A program made the position numbers and the translations under genes. The notes under the pieces were generated by a model. That model saw only the letters and a list, made by a program, of their open reading frames with translations, did no database searches and was not told the DNA's origin. This document shows, in pieces, positions 17,005 through 23,483 of a DNA stretch of 28,714 nucleotides (positions are counted from its first letter, which is position 1; every line of letters starts with the position of its first letter). Location of the stretch: positions 1-28,714 of the IMG/VR virus record IMGVR_UViG_3300017757_000097; one strand, 5' to 3'. Source of the DNA: a virus.

Positions 17005-17793
17005 TTAGAACGGTATTGAATCGTCCTCTTTCCGAGACTCTGAGGGAGTCTCTTCAGGAGCAGCTTTAACCTCACCCGCAGCCACGCTCTCACGGAACGC
17101 TTTGGCTTCGAGCAGCAGATCACGGTTCTTAACCAAATCTACTTTTTCAATTTGGTAGTTGGCCCATGAACCTTGATCATTGCTTTCCTCGGTTGTGGTC
17201 AACTTCCACATGGTTGCGTACACAGGCGGAGTAATCATCTGCCCGGTCTTCGGGTGTTTGATCTTCTGCATAGCGATTTGTGTCTTCCAACGACGGCTAA
17301 CTTTTAGCTGTGTTGATTTCATGTCAACGACGACAGGCTGAAACGTACCGTCCTCGTCAACAACTAGACTGTAATGCTGATCCGACTTCACCAGTTCGTT
17401 ACCGTTTGGTAAGATCTCCTTCGCGCCTTGGCGCTCAGTCTTTTGGAGAATAGGATCGTTAGCAGCAATCTCCCCATGGAAACCACCGCCCTGATCGCGA
17501 GGTGTAAACTCCAGATACTTAGTAGTCTGGTAACACGGAATCAACGTCACGCCATCTTCACCATCCCAGTACTGATTAGATACTGTGTTGAACACATCCC
17601 CAGAAGATGCACCCTCGATAAACTCAGGCTTCTTCTTATTCAACTGTGGTGACAAGGCTTGCAGAACTCGCAAGAAAGGTATTTGCATCTCCGAGCTTTC
17701 GAAGACTGCACCGTCCCCTGCAAATTCTAGTATGTCGTCCATTACATCCGTTGATACAGATGTCTCTTTCTTCTTTGCTACAGCGTTTGCCAT
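17005..17793 (-). CDS. Single-stranded DNA-binding-like protein
   Basis: This is a 262-residue acidic-tailed protein. After a basic start (MANAVAKKKE), residues about 35-60 (SEMQIPFLRVLQALSPQLNK) and the following beta-rich body (GDVFNTVSNQYWDGEDGVTL, YSLVVDEDGTFQPVVV) match a phage family that I associate with ssDNA binding. The C-terminus EDDSIPF is nearly the DDDIPF tip of bacterial SSB, which docks replication partners. It is much longer than E. coli SSB (178) and I cannot show an OB fold by eye. A GGAGG precedes the ATG, and the preceding gene overlaps it by one base (TAATG). Confidence 0.72.
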   Translation of the reverse strand: MANAVAKKKETSVSTDVMDDILEFAGDGAVFESSEMQIPFLRVLQALSPQLNKKKPEFIEGASSGDVFNTVSNQYWDGEDGVTLIPCYQTTKYLEFTPRDQGGGFHGEIAANDPILQKTERQGAKEILPNGNELVKSDQHYSLVVDEDGTFQPVVVDMKSTQLKVSRRWKTQIAMQKIKHPKTGQMITPPVYATMWKLTTTEESNDQGSWANYQIEKVDLVKNRDLLLEAKAFRESVAAGEVKAAPEETPSESRKEDDSIPF

Positions 17794-18353
17794 TATGCTT
17801 TCCTCCTGATTTGTGCTGCGTTAGCTATGAATGCCCCGAACATATCGAGGTCAATCGGTTTACCATCTGTCACACGTTCCTTAACAAACGCTTTTAGAGT
17901 AGATGGGTGTACATGAGTCTTGGTCTTCGGATCAAAACCCTTCTCTTGCAGGACACCAATTGCGTCCCCTGCCATATTGTCTTCGCCTTTGCCGAACGAA
18001 CAAGTCACGTCGTTCTTGATAATGTCGTCCAAGCCATTGTCACGCAGCCAAGCGAATGCCTCATCCTTACGGTCTTTTGGGATAGATGCATGCACCATCA
18101 TCTTTCTCTCGACAGTTAAACCATCGACATCCAGACGTTCAACGCCCATCTCATCCATAAGTGAGGGTATGTTTTCCACAGAGAGCTTGTGCTTCTCAGC
18201 TTTCAATGCTTTCATGTGGATCTCCGCATCCTCGATTTGCTTCTCGACGTTGCGAAGTGTGAGAACAAGATCACTGAGTTGCTTTCCTGTTCCCGAATCG
18301 ACTTGAGCAAGTGCCTCGCTCTCATCGAAGTAGTCTTCAAATATATCAGTCAT
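17793..18353 (-). CDS. Coiled-coil phage replication-operon protein (186 aa)
   Basis: The protein has 186 residues and is first in the minus-strand replication operon. Residues about 25-60 form a predicted coiled coil (TLRNVEKQIEDAEIHMKALK). Next comes MDEMGVERLDVDGLTVERKM, a strand-rich core that recurs in marine phage genomes beside SSB-like genes. The later half contains FAWLRDNGLDDIIKNDV and GFDPKTKTHVHPSTLKAFV. I do not know its function. Its position and coupling with the SSB-like gene suggest DNA replication or recombination. The ATG has GAGG upstream. Confidence 0.7.
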   Translation of the reverse strand: MTDIFEDYFDESEALAQVDSGTGKQLSDLVLTLRNVEKQIEDAEIHMKALKAEKHKLSVENIPSLMDEMGVERLDVDGLTVERKMMVHASIPKDRKDEAFAWLRDNGLDDIIKNDVTCSFGKGEDNMAGDAIGVLQEKGFDPKTKTHVHPSTLKAFVKERVTDGKPIDLDMFGAFIANAAQIRRKA

Positions 18354-18428
18354 GATAAGTTTTTTCCTCTTCAGGGTTGAAATTTCGAACCAAACGGTCC
18401 ATGTATTGGACTATATAGGGAGAACTAG
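18354..18428. promoter_or_regulatory. Divergent control region between replication operon and SNF2 gene
   Basis: These 75 bases separate two divergent transcription units, so promoters for both are expected here. There is an inverted repeat GTCCA-TGTAT-TGGAC at 18397-18411, a possible operator. The element CTATATAGGGAGA at 18411-18423 ends at the plus-strand ribosome-binding site. I find no well-spaced sigma70 pair for the plus strand. The exact promoter sites are unresolved. Confidence 0.45.
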
Positions 18429-19892
18429 ATGGATTACAAGTACAAATTTAAAACAAAACCGTATAAACATCAAAAGACTGCTTTGGAGCTTGGTGGACAA
18501 CGGAAGTCTTTTGGTTACTTCATGGAGATGGGGACAGGTAAATCAAAGGTCCTGATCGACAACATCGGCATGCTGCACATGCAGGGGGAGCTCGACTTTG
18601 CCCTGATCATTGCACCAAAAGGTGTGTATCGCAACTGGACCTCGAAAGAAATTCCAGAACATATGTCAGACGACGTACCTGTTCGTGTGATTCGGTGGGT
18701 CTCCGGGCCAAACAAAAAGCAGCAAGCAGAAATGCATTCGATCAAAGATAAGTTCGAGGGACTGACAGTGTTTGTTATGAACGTCGAAGCGTTTTCCTCG
18801 ATCAAAGGTAAACAAGCCGGGGAGTGGTTGGGTCGTGCGTTTGGACATCGAGGTATGATTGCAATCGACGAATCAACGACCATCAAGAACCATCAAGCCA
18901 AACGCACCAAAGCTTTGACAAAGATTGCACAGGCATTCAAGTACAAAAGATTACTGACAGGGTCTCCCATTACAAAAAGTCCGCTTGACATTTTCTCTCA
19001 AGCAGAATTCCTACAAAAAGGACTGTTGAGATACGATTCTTTCTACGCATTCCAAGCTCGATACGCTGTGTTGCAACGCAGAACGATGGGCGCTCAGTCC
19101 TTTAATCAGGTTATGGGATTTAGAAACCTCGAAGAGCTAACAAGAATGATCGATGAGTTTTCGTATCGAGTCCTGAAAAAAGATTGTCTGGATCTACCAG
19201 ATAAATCATACACGGTCAGATATGTATCGACCACCAAAGAACAACTCGAGATGTACGAAAGTCTCAGGCGTCACGCCATGGTGCTGTTCGAGGATGGAGA
19301 GATGACATCTGCCCCGGCTGTTATCACACAGCTACTACGGCTCCAACAAATTTTATCCGGGCATCTCAAGACGGACGAGGGTGAGATGGTTACCTTCCCA
19401 TCGAAGCGCATGGACGCACTGGAAGAGATCCTCGAAGAACACGACGGTAAGGCTATCATCTGGTCTAGATTTAGATACGATATTCAACAGATTGTAGAAA
19501 TGATTAACAAGAAGTTTGGCCCGGGCACGGCTGCTGCTTACTACGGTGACACCCCGGACGATGAACGGGTCAGAATCGTGCAAAACTTTCAGTCGCCCTC
19601 GAACCCTCGGTTCTTTGTTGGCAACCCGGCAACCGCAGGATACGGGCTGACATTGACGGAAGCTAATCTCGTGGTCTATTATGCTAATGACTTTAACCTC
19701 GAAACTCGGATGCAGTCTGAAGACCGGGCGCATAGGATTGGACAACACAACCCGGTGACCTATGTAGATCTGATGACCGAGGGGTCCATCGATGAGAAGA
19801 TCGTCAAGGCACTTCGGGCCAAGATCGATATCGGTGCAAAGGTATTAGGAGAAGAGGCACGTCAATGGCTGACTATGACCCCAAAGAAATAA
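18429..19892 (+). CDS. SNF2-family DNA helicase / translocase
   Basis: The protein has 487 residues and both SF2 helicase lobes. The Q-like segment is FKTKPYKHQKTALEL (7-21). Walker A is MEMGTGKSK (32-40), motif II is AIDESTTIKN (145-154), motif III is LLTGSP (175-180). Motif VI is QSEDRAHRIGQ (429-439) with arginine fingers R433 and R436. The order and the DRAHRIGQ motif are SNF2-specific. Motif II reads DEST in place of the usual DEAH/DEGH. It is a dsDNA translocase expected to act in replication, repair or chromatin-like remodelling. It is the only large plus-strand gene between the two minus-strand early blocks. Confidence 0.93.
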   Translation: MDYKYKFKTKPYKHQKTALELGGQRKSFGYFMEMGTGKSKVLIDNIGMLHMQGELDFALIIAPKGVYRNWTSKEIPEHMSDDVPVRVIRWVSGPNKKQQAEMHSIKDKFEGLTVFVMNVEAFSSIKGKQAGEWLGRAFGHRGMIAIDESTTIKNHQAKRTKALTKIAQAFKYKRLLTGSPITKSPLDIFSQAEFLQKGLLRYDSFYAFQARYAVLQRRTMGAQSFNQVMGFRNLEELTRMIDEFSYRVLKKDCLDLPDKSYTVRYVSTTKEQLEMYESLRRHAMVLFEDGEMTSAPAVITQLLRLQQILSGHLKTDEGEMVTFPSKRMDALEEILEEHDGKAIIWSRFRYDIQQIVEMINKKFGPGTAAAYYGDTPDDERVRIVQNFQSPSNPRFFVGNPATAGYGLTLTEANLVVYYANDFNLETRMQSEDRAHRIGQHNPVTYVDLMTEGSIDEKIVKALRAKIDIGAKVLGEEARQWLTMTPKK

Positions 19893-20089
19893 CCAAGCTG
19901 CTCGAAGAGCGATGCACTGGTTACGCATCTGAGAAAACAACAGCAAAAGAAATTGCAGAGTTAACCGGGCTAGACATCGATGTCGCCCGGGCATTCTCTC
20001 GAGGATGGTCGCGCATGTCCGCCATAGATATTCGAGGATATCGAAAGGGACCTGACTGGGTAAATAAAAAATTCTTGCCTGAAAATTAA
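19865..20089 (+). CDS. Small HTH-like protein coupled to SNF2 helicase (74 aa)
   Basis: The protein has 74 residues and starts 28 bases inside the helicase gene's end. Residues 22-50 (EKTTAKEIAELTGLDIDVAR then AFSRGWSRM) look like a short helix-turn-helix, with a basic C-terminal part (YRKGPDWVNKKF). I do not recognise a named family. Overlap with the helicase suggests the two act together; this could be a DNA-targeting partner or a regulator of the unit. The operon ends with the terminator downstream. Confidence 0.65.
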   Translation: MADYDPKEITKLLEERCTGYASEKTTAKEIAELTGLDIDVARAFSRGWSRMSAIDIRGYRKGPDWVNKKFLPEN

Positions 20090-20094
20090 TCTGT

Positions 20095-20141
20095 GGTAGT
20101 CTATCACTACCTTAAACTGCTTGCATTTATATATAAATGCA
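20095..20141. repeat. Two hairpins before the terminator, including a perfect 20-bp palindrome
   Basis: GGTAGT-CTATC-ACTACC at 20095-20111 is a 6-bp stem. TGCATTTATATATAAATGCA at 20122-20141 is a perfect palindrome. Both lie between the last plus-strand stop and the GC-rich terminator. The palindrome could cruciform or act as a protein site. Confidence 0.7.
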
Positions 20142-20156
20142 CCTCAATAAACTATA

Positions 20157-20190
20157 GGGCCGCAGTATTCCTGCGGCCCACTTTTATTTT
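20157..20190. terminator. Intrinsic terminator at the convergent junction
   Basis: GGGCCGCAG (20157-20165), loop TATTC, and CTGCGGCCC (20171-20179) form a perfect 9-bp GC-rich stem. It is followed on the plus strand by ACTTTTATTTT. It should stop the SNF2 transcript. On the minus strand the downstream bases are TATAGTTTATT, which may allow weaker bidirectional use against the converging early block. Confidence 0.85.
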
Positions 20191-20399
20191 AGACTCTCTA
20201 TTTCTTTCAGCAAACGATCAACTTGCTTTTGAAGAGCCTTAATTTTTCTTGAGTTGTCTGGTTTTTTGATGACAGGTGGGGCAGATCTCGTAGTCGTATC
20301 CGCTCCACCCGATACCCCCCACTTTTTCCGGGCTGCGGCGTTCTCTTTCACCGCTGACTGTTCCATCAAACGCTTTAACAGATTCTCTCGGTCCACCAC
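20184..20399 (-). CDS. Coiled-coil C-terminal reading frame, possible frameshift partner of the HTH gene
   Basis: From a GTG at 20399, preceded by GGAAGG, the frame encodes about 71 residues. They are an Ala/Lys-rich start (RENLLKRLMEQSAVKENAAA), a Ser/Thr/Pro linker, and a clear coiled coil at the end (KIKALQKQVDRLLKEIESLK). The frame is also open a little upstream to a TTG at 20417. It overlaps the HTH frame by 161 bases in the +1 register. Its composition looks protein-like, more so than the tail of the HTH frame. It may be a separate overlapping gene, or the natural C-terminus of the HTH protein reached by frameshift. Confidence 0.5.
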   Translation of the reverse strand: MVDRENLLKRLMEQSAVKENAAARKKWGVSGGADTTTRSAPPVIKKPDNSRKIKALQKQVDRLLKEIESLK

Positions 20400-20553
20400 G
20401 TTTATCCTTCCTAACAAAAACTAATTGGTGACGCTTGGCAGTATCGTATACAGCTTGCGAAGAAACACCTAAATGTTTTGCTGTCTCCGCAAGCGTGTAT
20501 CCTTCACTGGCACACTTCTTGTAATCTTTAACTGTGTACTTCCATTGCCTCAT
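20239..20553 (-). CDS. Helix-turn-helix protein (104 aa as read)
   Basis: Residues 1-50 contain a clear HTH (YTLAETAKHLGVSSQAVYDT with flanking basic residues), of the kind used by small phage regulators or terminase-like DNA binders. After about residue 50 the composition becomes Arg/Gly-rich, then CPTCHQKTRQLKKN. This part may be out-of-frame reading, because the +1 frame from 20417 looks more like protein. If so, the true product is HTH plus coiled coil. The start overlaps the upstream OB-fold gene by 26 bases. The HTH itself is a confident call; the C-terminus is not. Confidence 0.65.
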   Translation of the reverse strand: MRQWKYTVKDYKKCASEGYTLAETAKHLGVSSQAVYDTAKRHQLVFVRKDKRGGPRESVKAFDGTVSGERERRSPEKVGGIGWSGYDYEICPTCHQKTRQLKKN

Positions 20554-21121
20554 CTATTTCATTTTCCTCCATACCATAGGTGAACGCATGCAACGTGTAC
20601 GCCCACAGAGTAAGCGAAACACGCTTCTGATTTTCCGTGGACTTTATATCAGCTTTTACAATTTTACCAGACTTGTGTAACCTCGATAGTTCATCTCGAA
20701 TATCTGCGGCTACACCATAGCTACTCCCCAACTCGTCACAAATCTGACGTGTTGTTATGGGAATCCAGTCTCCATTGTCGTCACACCACCCATCGAGGAC
20801 ATCAATTATTTTTTCCTCGAGCGTTGGTTCCTTGTTGACTTGTATAATGTTTTCGGGCGTAGTCGCCTCCAGAGAACCTATGAATTTACAAGACACAGCT
20901 TTGAAATCTGTCTTGTCTCTATGATCTGGGTGGTTTGGCACAATGATTAGTTCTACTGTGTCACCCACTTCAGGCACATAACCCTCCCGATAATTCTTCG
21001 GACTGATAAAAACTTTGGTTCCGTCTTCGATGAGCCCGAACGCTGCGCCCGGACCCTCCATGTATTTAGAGTAGATTACACTTACTACTCCTGCCGTTAC
21101 TTTTTGCATTAATCCATGCAT
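20528..21121 (-). CDS. OB-fold plus winged-helix protein (197 aa)
   Basis: Residues about 6-62 (GVVSVIYSKY, then GPGAAFGLIEDGTKVFISP, and VGDTVELIIVPNHP) read like a cold-shock/S1-type OB fold that binds single-stranded nucleic acid. Residues about 100-172 (LEEKIIDVLDGW, ITTRQICDELG, IRDELSRLHKSGKIVKADI) form a winged helix. The combination suggests a nucleic-acid-binding regulator. Domain calls are by eye. No family name comes to mind. It is in the early block, between an unknown helical protein and the HTH gene. An alternative start is the ATG at 21109. Confidence 0.65.
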   Translation of the reverse strand: MHGLMQKVTAGVVSVIYSKYMEGPGAAFGLIEDGTKVFISPKNYREGYVPEVGDTVELIIVPNHPDHRDKTDFKAVSCKFIGSLEATTPENIIQVNKEPTLEEKIIDVLDGWCDDNGDWIPITTRQICDELGSSYGVAADIRDELSRLHKSGKIVKADIKSTENQKRVSLTLWAYTLHAFTYGMEENEIDEAMEVHS

Positions 21122-21122
21122 G

Positions 21123-21317
21123 TTATATCAACTTTCCAATTGTTCTAAGTTCTTCAACGTATCGCTTGAGTTCACGCCTCGCGTGAAACAAACGCTGCGC
21201 GGCATCACTATCCGCGTCTCTTTTCAGTGACTCGTCAATCCATCGGTTTACCTCTCTCTTTAAAAAATCAACCTGACCCCGTTGGAACGGGGAAAGGTAT
21301 TCAGGATTCTCGGACAT
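21123..21317 (-). CDS. Small helical early protein (64 aa)
   Basis: I chose the internal ATG at 21317 because GGAGG sits six bases upstream; a longer frame from 21362 has no such site. The 64 residues (MSENPEYLSPFQRGQVDFLK, then a long Arg/Glu/Lys helix) lack motifs. The function is unknown. The start overlaps the zinc-ribbon gene by 17 bases. Confidence 0.65.
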   Translation of the reverse strand: MSENPEYLSPFQRGQVDFLKREVNRWIDESLKRDADSDAAQRLFHARRELKRYVEELRTIGKLI

Positions 21318-21513
21318 TTGGATCCTCCACACTTGTCTCGAAAACACTGATGTTATCTCCATGACAAATAACGCATAGAGACTTGGTCAGTTGCTCCAAG
21401 GTTTCTACATCCATTGGAAACTCTGCGGCCTCCCATTCAAACTGGCAATCCTCGCAGTACAGATCCAATGTCTTCCTTCGACCTTGCGGCCCCACGCTTA
21501 TGAGCTTAGGCAT
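21301..21513 (-). CDS. Zinc-ribbon early protein (70 aa)
   Basis: The protein has 70 residues and two CxxC pairs (YCEDCQFEW around residues 19-27 and LCVICHGDN around 46-54) spaced about 24 apart, as in zinc ribbons. The N-terminus (PKLISVGPQGRRKT) includes GPQGRR, which is encoded over one copy of the dispersed 12-mer repeat. It may bind nucleic acid or host transcription machinery, but nothing proves this. It overlaps the genes on both sides by 8 and 17 bases. Confidence 0.7.
   Translation of the reverse strand: MPKLISVGPQGRRKTLDLYCEDCQFEWEAAEFPMDVETLEQLTKSLCVICHGDNISVFETSVEDPNVRES
21485..21496. repeat. Dispersed 12-mer TGCGGCCCCACG, copy 1
   Basis: Exact copy of TGCGGCCCCACG, within the N-terminal codons of the zinc-ribbon gene (read as GPQGR on the minus strand). 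Other exact copies are at 22850, 26766 and 26830, in different frames and contexts. Confidence 0.8.
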
Positions 21514-21715
21514 CCACTACCCTCCAAACATAACAGGGACTACCGATCTCATAAATGTGATCGACCTCGATCTTCCCTTCTTTGTGAAACTTCGACATGT
21601 AGTATCGAACCGTGGATATTTTAATCCCTGTTCGATCTGCCAGTTGAACAGACGTTCCTATGTCACGCCCCAGTTCATTGAGCAGTTTCTCTCCACGAGT
21701 TAGTGTACTTGACAT
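21506..21715 (-). CDS. Winged-helix DNA-binding protein (69 aa)
   Basis: The protein has 69 residues. Residues 8-52 read as helix, turn, recognition helix (GTSVQLADRTGIKISTVRYY, MSKFHKEGKIEV) and a beta wing (HIYEIGSPCYVWRV). This is a compact MarR/ArsR-like winged helix, probably a phage transcription regulator. GGAGG precedes the ATG. It overlaps the following zinc gene by eight bases. Its targets are not predictable; the early block is AT-rich only upstream of 25515. Confidence 0.75.
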   Translation of the reverse strand: MSSTLTRGEKLLNELGRDIGTSVQLADRTGIKISTVRYYMSKFHKEGKIEVDHIYEIGSPCYVWRVVDA

Positions 21716-22074
21716 TTTTCACCTCCTTGTACTTTTTCTAACCAATTTTCCTTCGATGCTTTGAGCATCAACCCCGCCGCCATTTGCATGTCTTTGCTTG
21801 TCCAATACTTCTGGGCAATATTCATGATAGTAGCCATGATCTCCGAGTCAGTCATGTCCTTCGGAAATAAAGACATCATGTTATCGAAGTATGCGGCCTT
21901 CTCGAACTTGTCATCAGGTAAATCAAAATTCTCTCGACACACCATAGACATGATCACGTTTTCCTTTGGAAGGATCGACAGATGTTTTTCCATCTCCTCC
22001 CATGTATCGAAGGTGATCCAATCTTTCTCAGTCACCTTGCCGTCTTCAGTCTTAAACCAAGATACTTGGTACAA
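21700..22074 (-). CDS. Unknown early protein (124 aa), TTG start
   Basis: The start is a TTG at 22074, chosen because GGAG lies seven bases upstream and no ATG is available in the same place. The N-terminus (MYQVSWFKTEDGKVTEKDWI then TFDTWEEMEKHL) is a beta-alpha unit seen in many small phage proteins. The rest is helical and Met-rich. No family is recognised. It overlaps the winged-helix gene by 16 bases. The function is unknown; possibly an early host-takeover protein. Confidence 0.65.
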   Translation of the reverse strand: MYQVSWFKTEDGKVTEKDWITFDTWEEMEKHLSILPKENVIMSMVCRENFDLPDDKFEKAAYFDNMMSLFPKDMTDSEIMATIMNIAQKYWTSKDMQMAAGLMLKASKENWLEKVQGGEKCQVH

Positions 22075-22075
22075 T

Positions 22076-22387
22076 TTACTTCTCCTTTTTTTCTATTTTG
22101 TTAAGCAGTGCTTCTGCTGTTTGTAATGAACCCAAAGCTTTTGGATCCATCGCTCTCATCATGCCCTCGAACAGATGCTTTGGCATGTCATCCTTGCATT
22201 CGATGTACATGTCCAACATCAACTCTTCGAGGTGCTGTCGCAAACCAACGAGCATCATCAGCTTGTTGGTTGGTGCGACATTACCTGAGTTAAGGTACTC
22301 TTCCGAGAATCTCAACACTGGTTCGAAAGGATAATCTTGATTGAGTACAAACTCCAAGATCTGTAGCTCCTTTCCAAAGGTCGTCAT
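22076..22387 (-). CDS. Unknown helical early protein (103 aa)
   Basis: This is a 103-residue all-helical protein (FGKELQILEFVLNQDYPFEP and repeated Leu/Met/Glu helices) with a Lys-rich tail. There are no cysteine clusters or catalytic motifs. Its start overlaps the preceding stop by four bases (ATGA), and a single base separates its stop from the next TTG start. The function is unknown. Confidence 0.65.
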   Translation of the reverse strand: MTTFGKELQILEFVLNQDYPFEPVLRFSEEYLNSGNVAPTNKLMMLVGLRQHLEELMLDMYIECKDDMPKHLFEGMMRAMDPKALGSLQTAEALLNKIEKKEK

Positions 22388-22728
22388 TGCATTGTCTCCT
22401 TCTCAACATCATCCTCGTCCACGTTCCACGCCAACTCAACCGTTATGTTATGGTAGTGGCAGTAGCCTATCGATGCATATGTTTTCTGAGGATCCTTCAA
22501 ATGATCCCCGATCAACGCATGACAACCACTGGTGTCATCCATCACAAGTGACAGGAAGTATCCACTCTCACCATCGGACCACGAAACAATCCGACCTCCA
22601 TCCGAAGAGGTAGTGAACTCTTCACCTATAGCACGAGTTAACCCTGATATTGCCCACACGAAATCACTTATCGTGTCAGGCATGTGATTGCTCACCATTT
22701 TATCACCATTCTTTTCGGTCTTCTTCAT
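22384..22728 (-). CDS. Unknown early protein (114 aa)
   Basis: I chose the ATG at 22728, preceded by GGATGGAGAA, over a longer frame from 22791 that runs deep into the previous gene. The product (MKKTEKNGDKMVSNHMPD, then a beta-rich body with IVSWSDGESGYFLSLVMDD, and an acidic end) matches no family I know. It overlaps its neighbours by 26 and four bases. Confidence 0.6.
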   Translation of the reverse strand: MKKTEKNGDKMVSNHMPDTISDFVWAISGLTRAIGEEFTTSSDGGRIVSWSDGESGYFLSLVMDDTSGCHALIGDHLKDPQKTYASIGYCHYHNITVELAWNVDEDDVEKETMQ

Positions 22729-22912
22729 TTCTCCATCCTTCCCAATATGCCTCGATCTCATTTTCTGACATCTCTTTTTTAGGTACAACATCCGAACCTA
22801 TGTTATCCAACCACATGTGTGGCTCTGGCTCCCGACCATAGTATCGGTCTGCGGCCCCACGGTCTGAGGCTCGATCCTCCCGATCCATCATCCAAGCTTT
22901 TACTTTACCCAT
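22703..22912 (-). CDS. Small charged early protein (69 aa)
   Basis: The protein has 69 residues with a strong GGAGG before the ATG. It is basic at first (MGKVKAWMMDREDRASDRGA) and acidic and Trp-rich at the end (NEIEAYWEGWRNEEDRKEW). The C-terminal helix resembles a common phage motif (EIEAYWEGW). No function is known. Codons for DRGAAD lie on a copy of the dispersed 12-mer. Confidence 0.65.
   Translation of the reverse strand: MGKVKAWMMDREDRASDRGAADRYYGREPEPHMWLDNIGSDVVPKKEMSENEIEAYWEGWRNEEDRKEW
22850..22861. repeat. Dispersed 12-mer TGCGGCCCCACG, copy 2
   Basis: Exact copy of the 12-mer inside the small charged early gene, read as D-R-G-A-A-D on the minus strand. This is a different peptide from copy 1. 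Confidence 0.8.
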
Positions 22913-22924
22913 TTTTTTCCTCCT

Positions 22925-23080
22925 TTAATCTGAGTTAAGATATGATTGCATTTCATAGTATGACCCATTCACTGGACCCCATTCGCATTCCTCGCAAACA
23001 CGAATGATCTTAAATGTGTCAGGATCTTCTGACGCATAAAGGTGATCAACTTTATCACCGCAATAGTCACATGTACCCAT
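22925..23080 (-). CDS. Zinc-binding early microprotein (51 aa)
   Basis: A 51-residue frame runs from the ATG at 23080 to a TAA at 22925. It begins MGTCDYCGDKVDHLY and contains RVCEECEWGP. Two CxxC pairs about 25 residues apart indicate a zinc site. AAGGAGG lies in the end of the upstream microORF as ribosome-binding site, and the start overlaps that stop (TGATG). It resembles other small phage zinc proteins; the function is unknown. Confidence 0.8.
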   Translation of the reverse strand: MGTCDYCGDKVDHLYASEDPDTFKIIRVCEECEWGPVNGSYYEMQSYLNSD

Positions 23081-23148
23081 CACCAATCCTCCTTAAATAC
23101 CTTGCGGAATATCTCATCCAACATGTCTTCCATTTCACGATCCGTCAT
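23080..23148 (-). CDS. 22-residue microORF
   Basis: MTDREMEDMLDEIFRKVFKE (plus DW) is encoded between an ATGA overlap with the previous stop (23145-23148) and a TGATG overlap with the next start (23080). It is an amphipathic acidic helix. The perfect nesting in the coupling chain argues for translation. The role could be a real peptide, or simply a bridge that delivers ribosomes to the next gene. Confidence 0.55.
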   Translation of the reverse strand: MTDREMEDMLDEIFRKVFKEDW

Positions 23149-23483
23149 TTTGACACCTGCCAGTCCTCAAGAACCGTCGCCTGATGGCACTCAATGTACA
23201 ACCCTTCAGGCTGATCGTCCTTAACAATGTCAGACAAAACCATCCAAGCATCCCAAGCCATCCTAGCAACACCATCGTAGTACCCAGTCTCTAGGTCCTT
23301 GACCAATTGCTGTAACTCACCAAACTCAGGGTCCTCTTCATCGTACTCATACCCATTGAGATACTCTCGGGCAGACTCGAGCGTCTGATCGATGTACCAA
23401 AGATTGGCAACGTGGGTGTTCTTGCAAACATAAGTGCTTACCTCACCGTCCAAAGTTTGACTCACTATTACTTGTACCTGCAT
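23145..23483 (-). CDS. Unknown acidic early protein (112 aa)
   Basis: The protein has 112 residues with GAGGAGG before the ATG. The N-terminus is beta-rich (QVQVIVSQTLDGEVSTYVCK). The middle is very acidic (YEYDEEDPEFGELQQLV), and the rest is helical with several tryptophans. I do not recognise it. Acidic small proteins in early phage blocks sometimes inhibit host nucleases or regulators, but here this is only inference. It overlaps the Api92-like gene by 16 bases. Confidence 0.65.
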   Translation of the reverse strand: MQVQVIVSQTLDGEVSTYVCKNTHVANLWYIDQTLESAREYLNGYEYDEEDPEFGELQQLVKDLETGYYDGVARMAWDAWMVLSDIVKDDQPEGLYIECHQATVLEDWQVSK

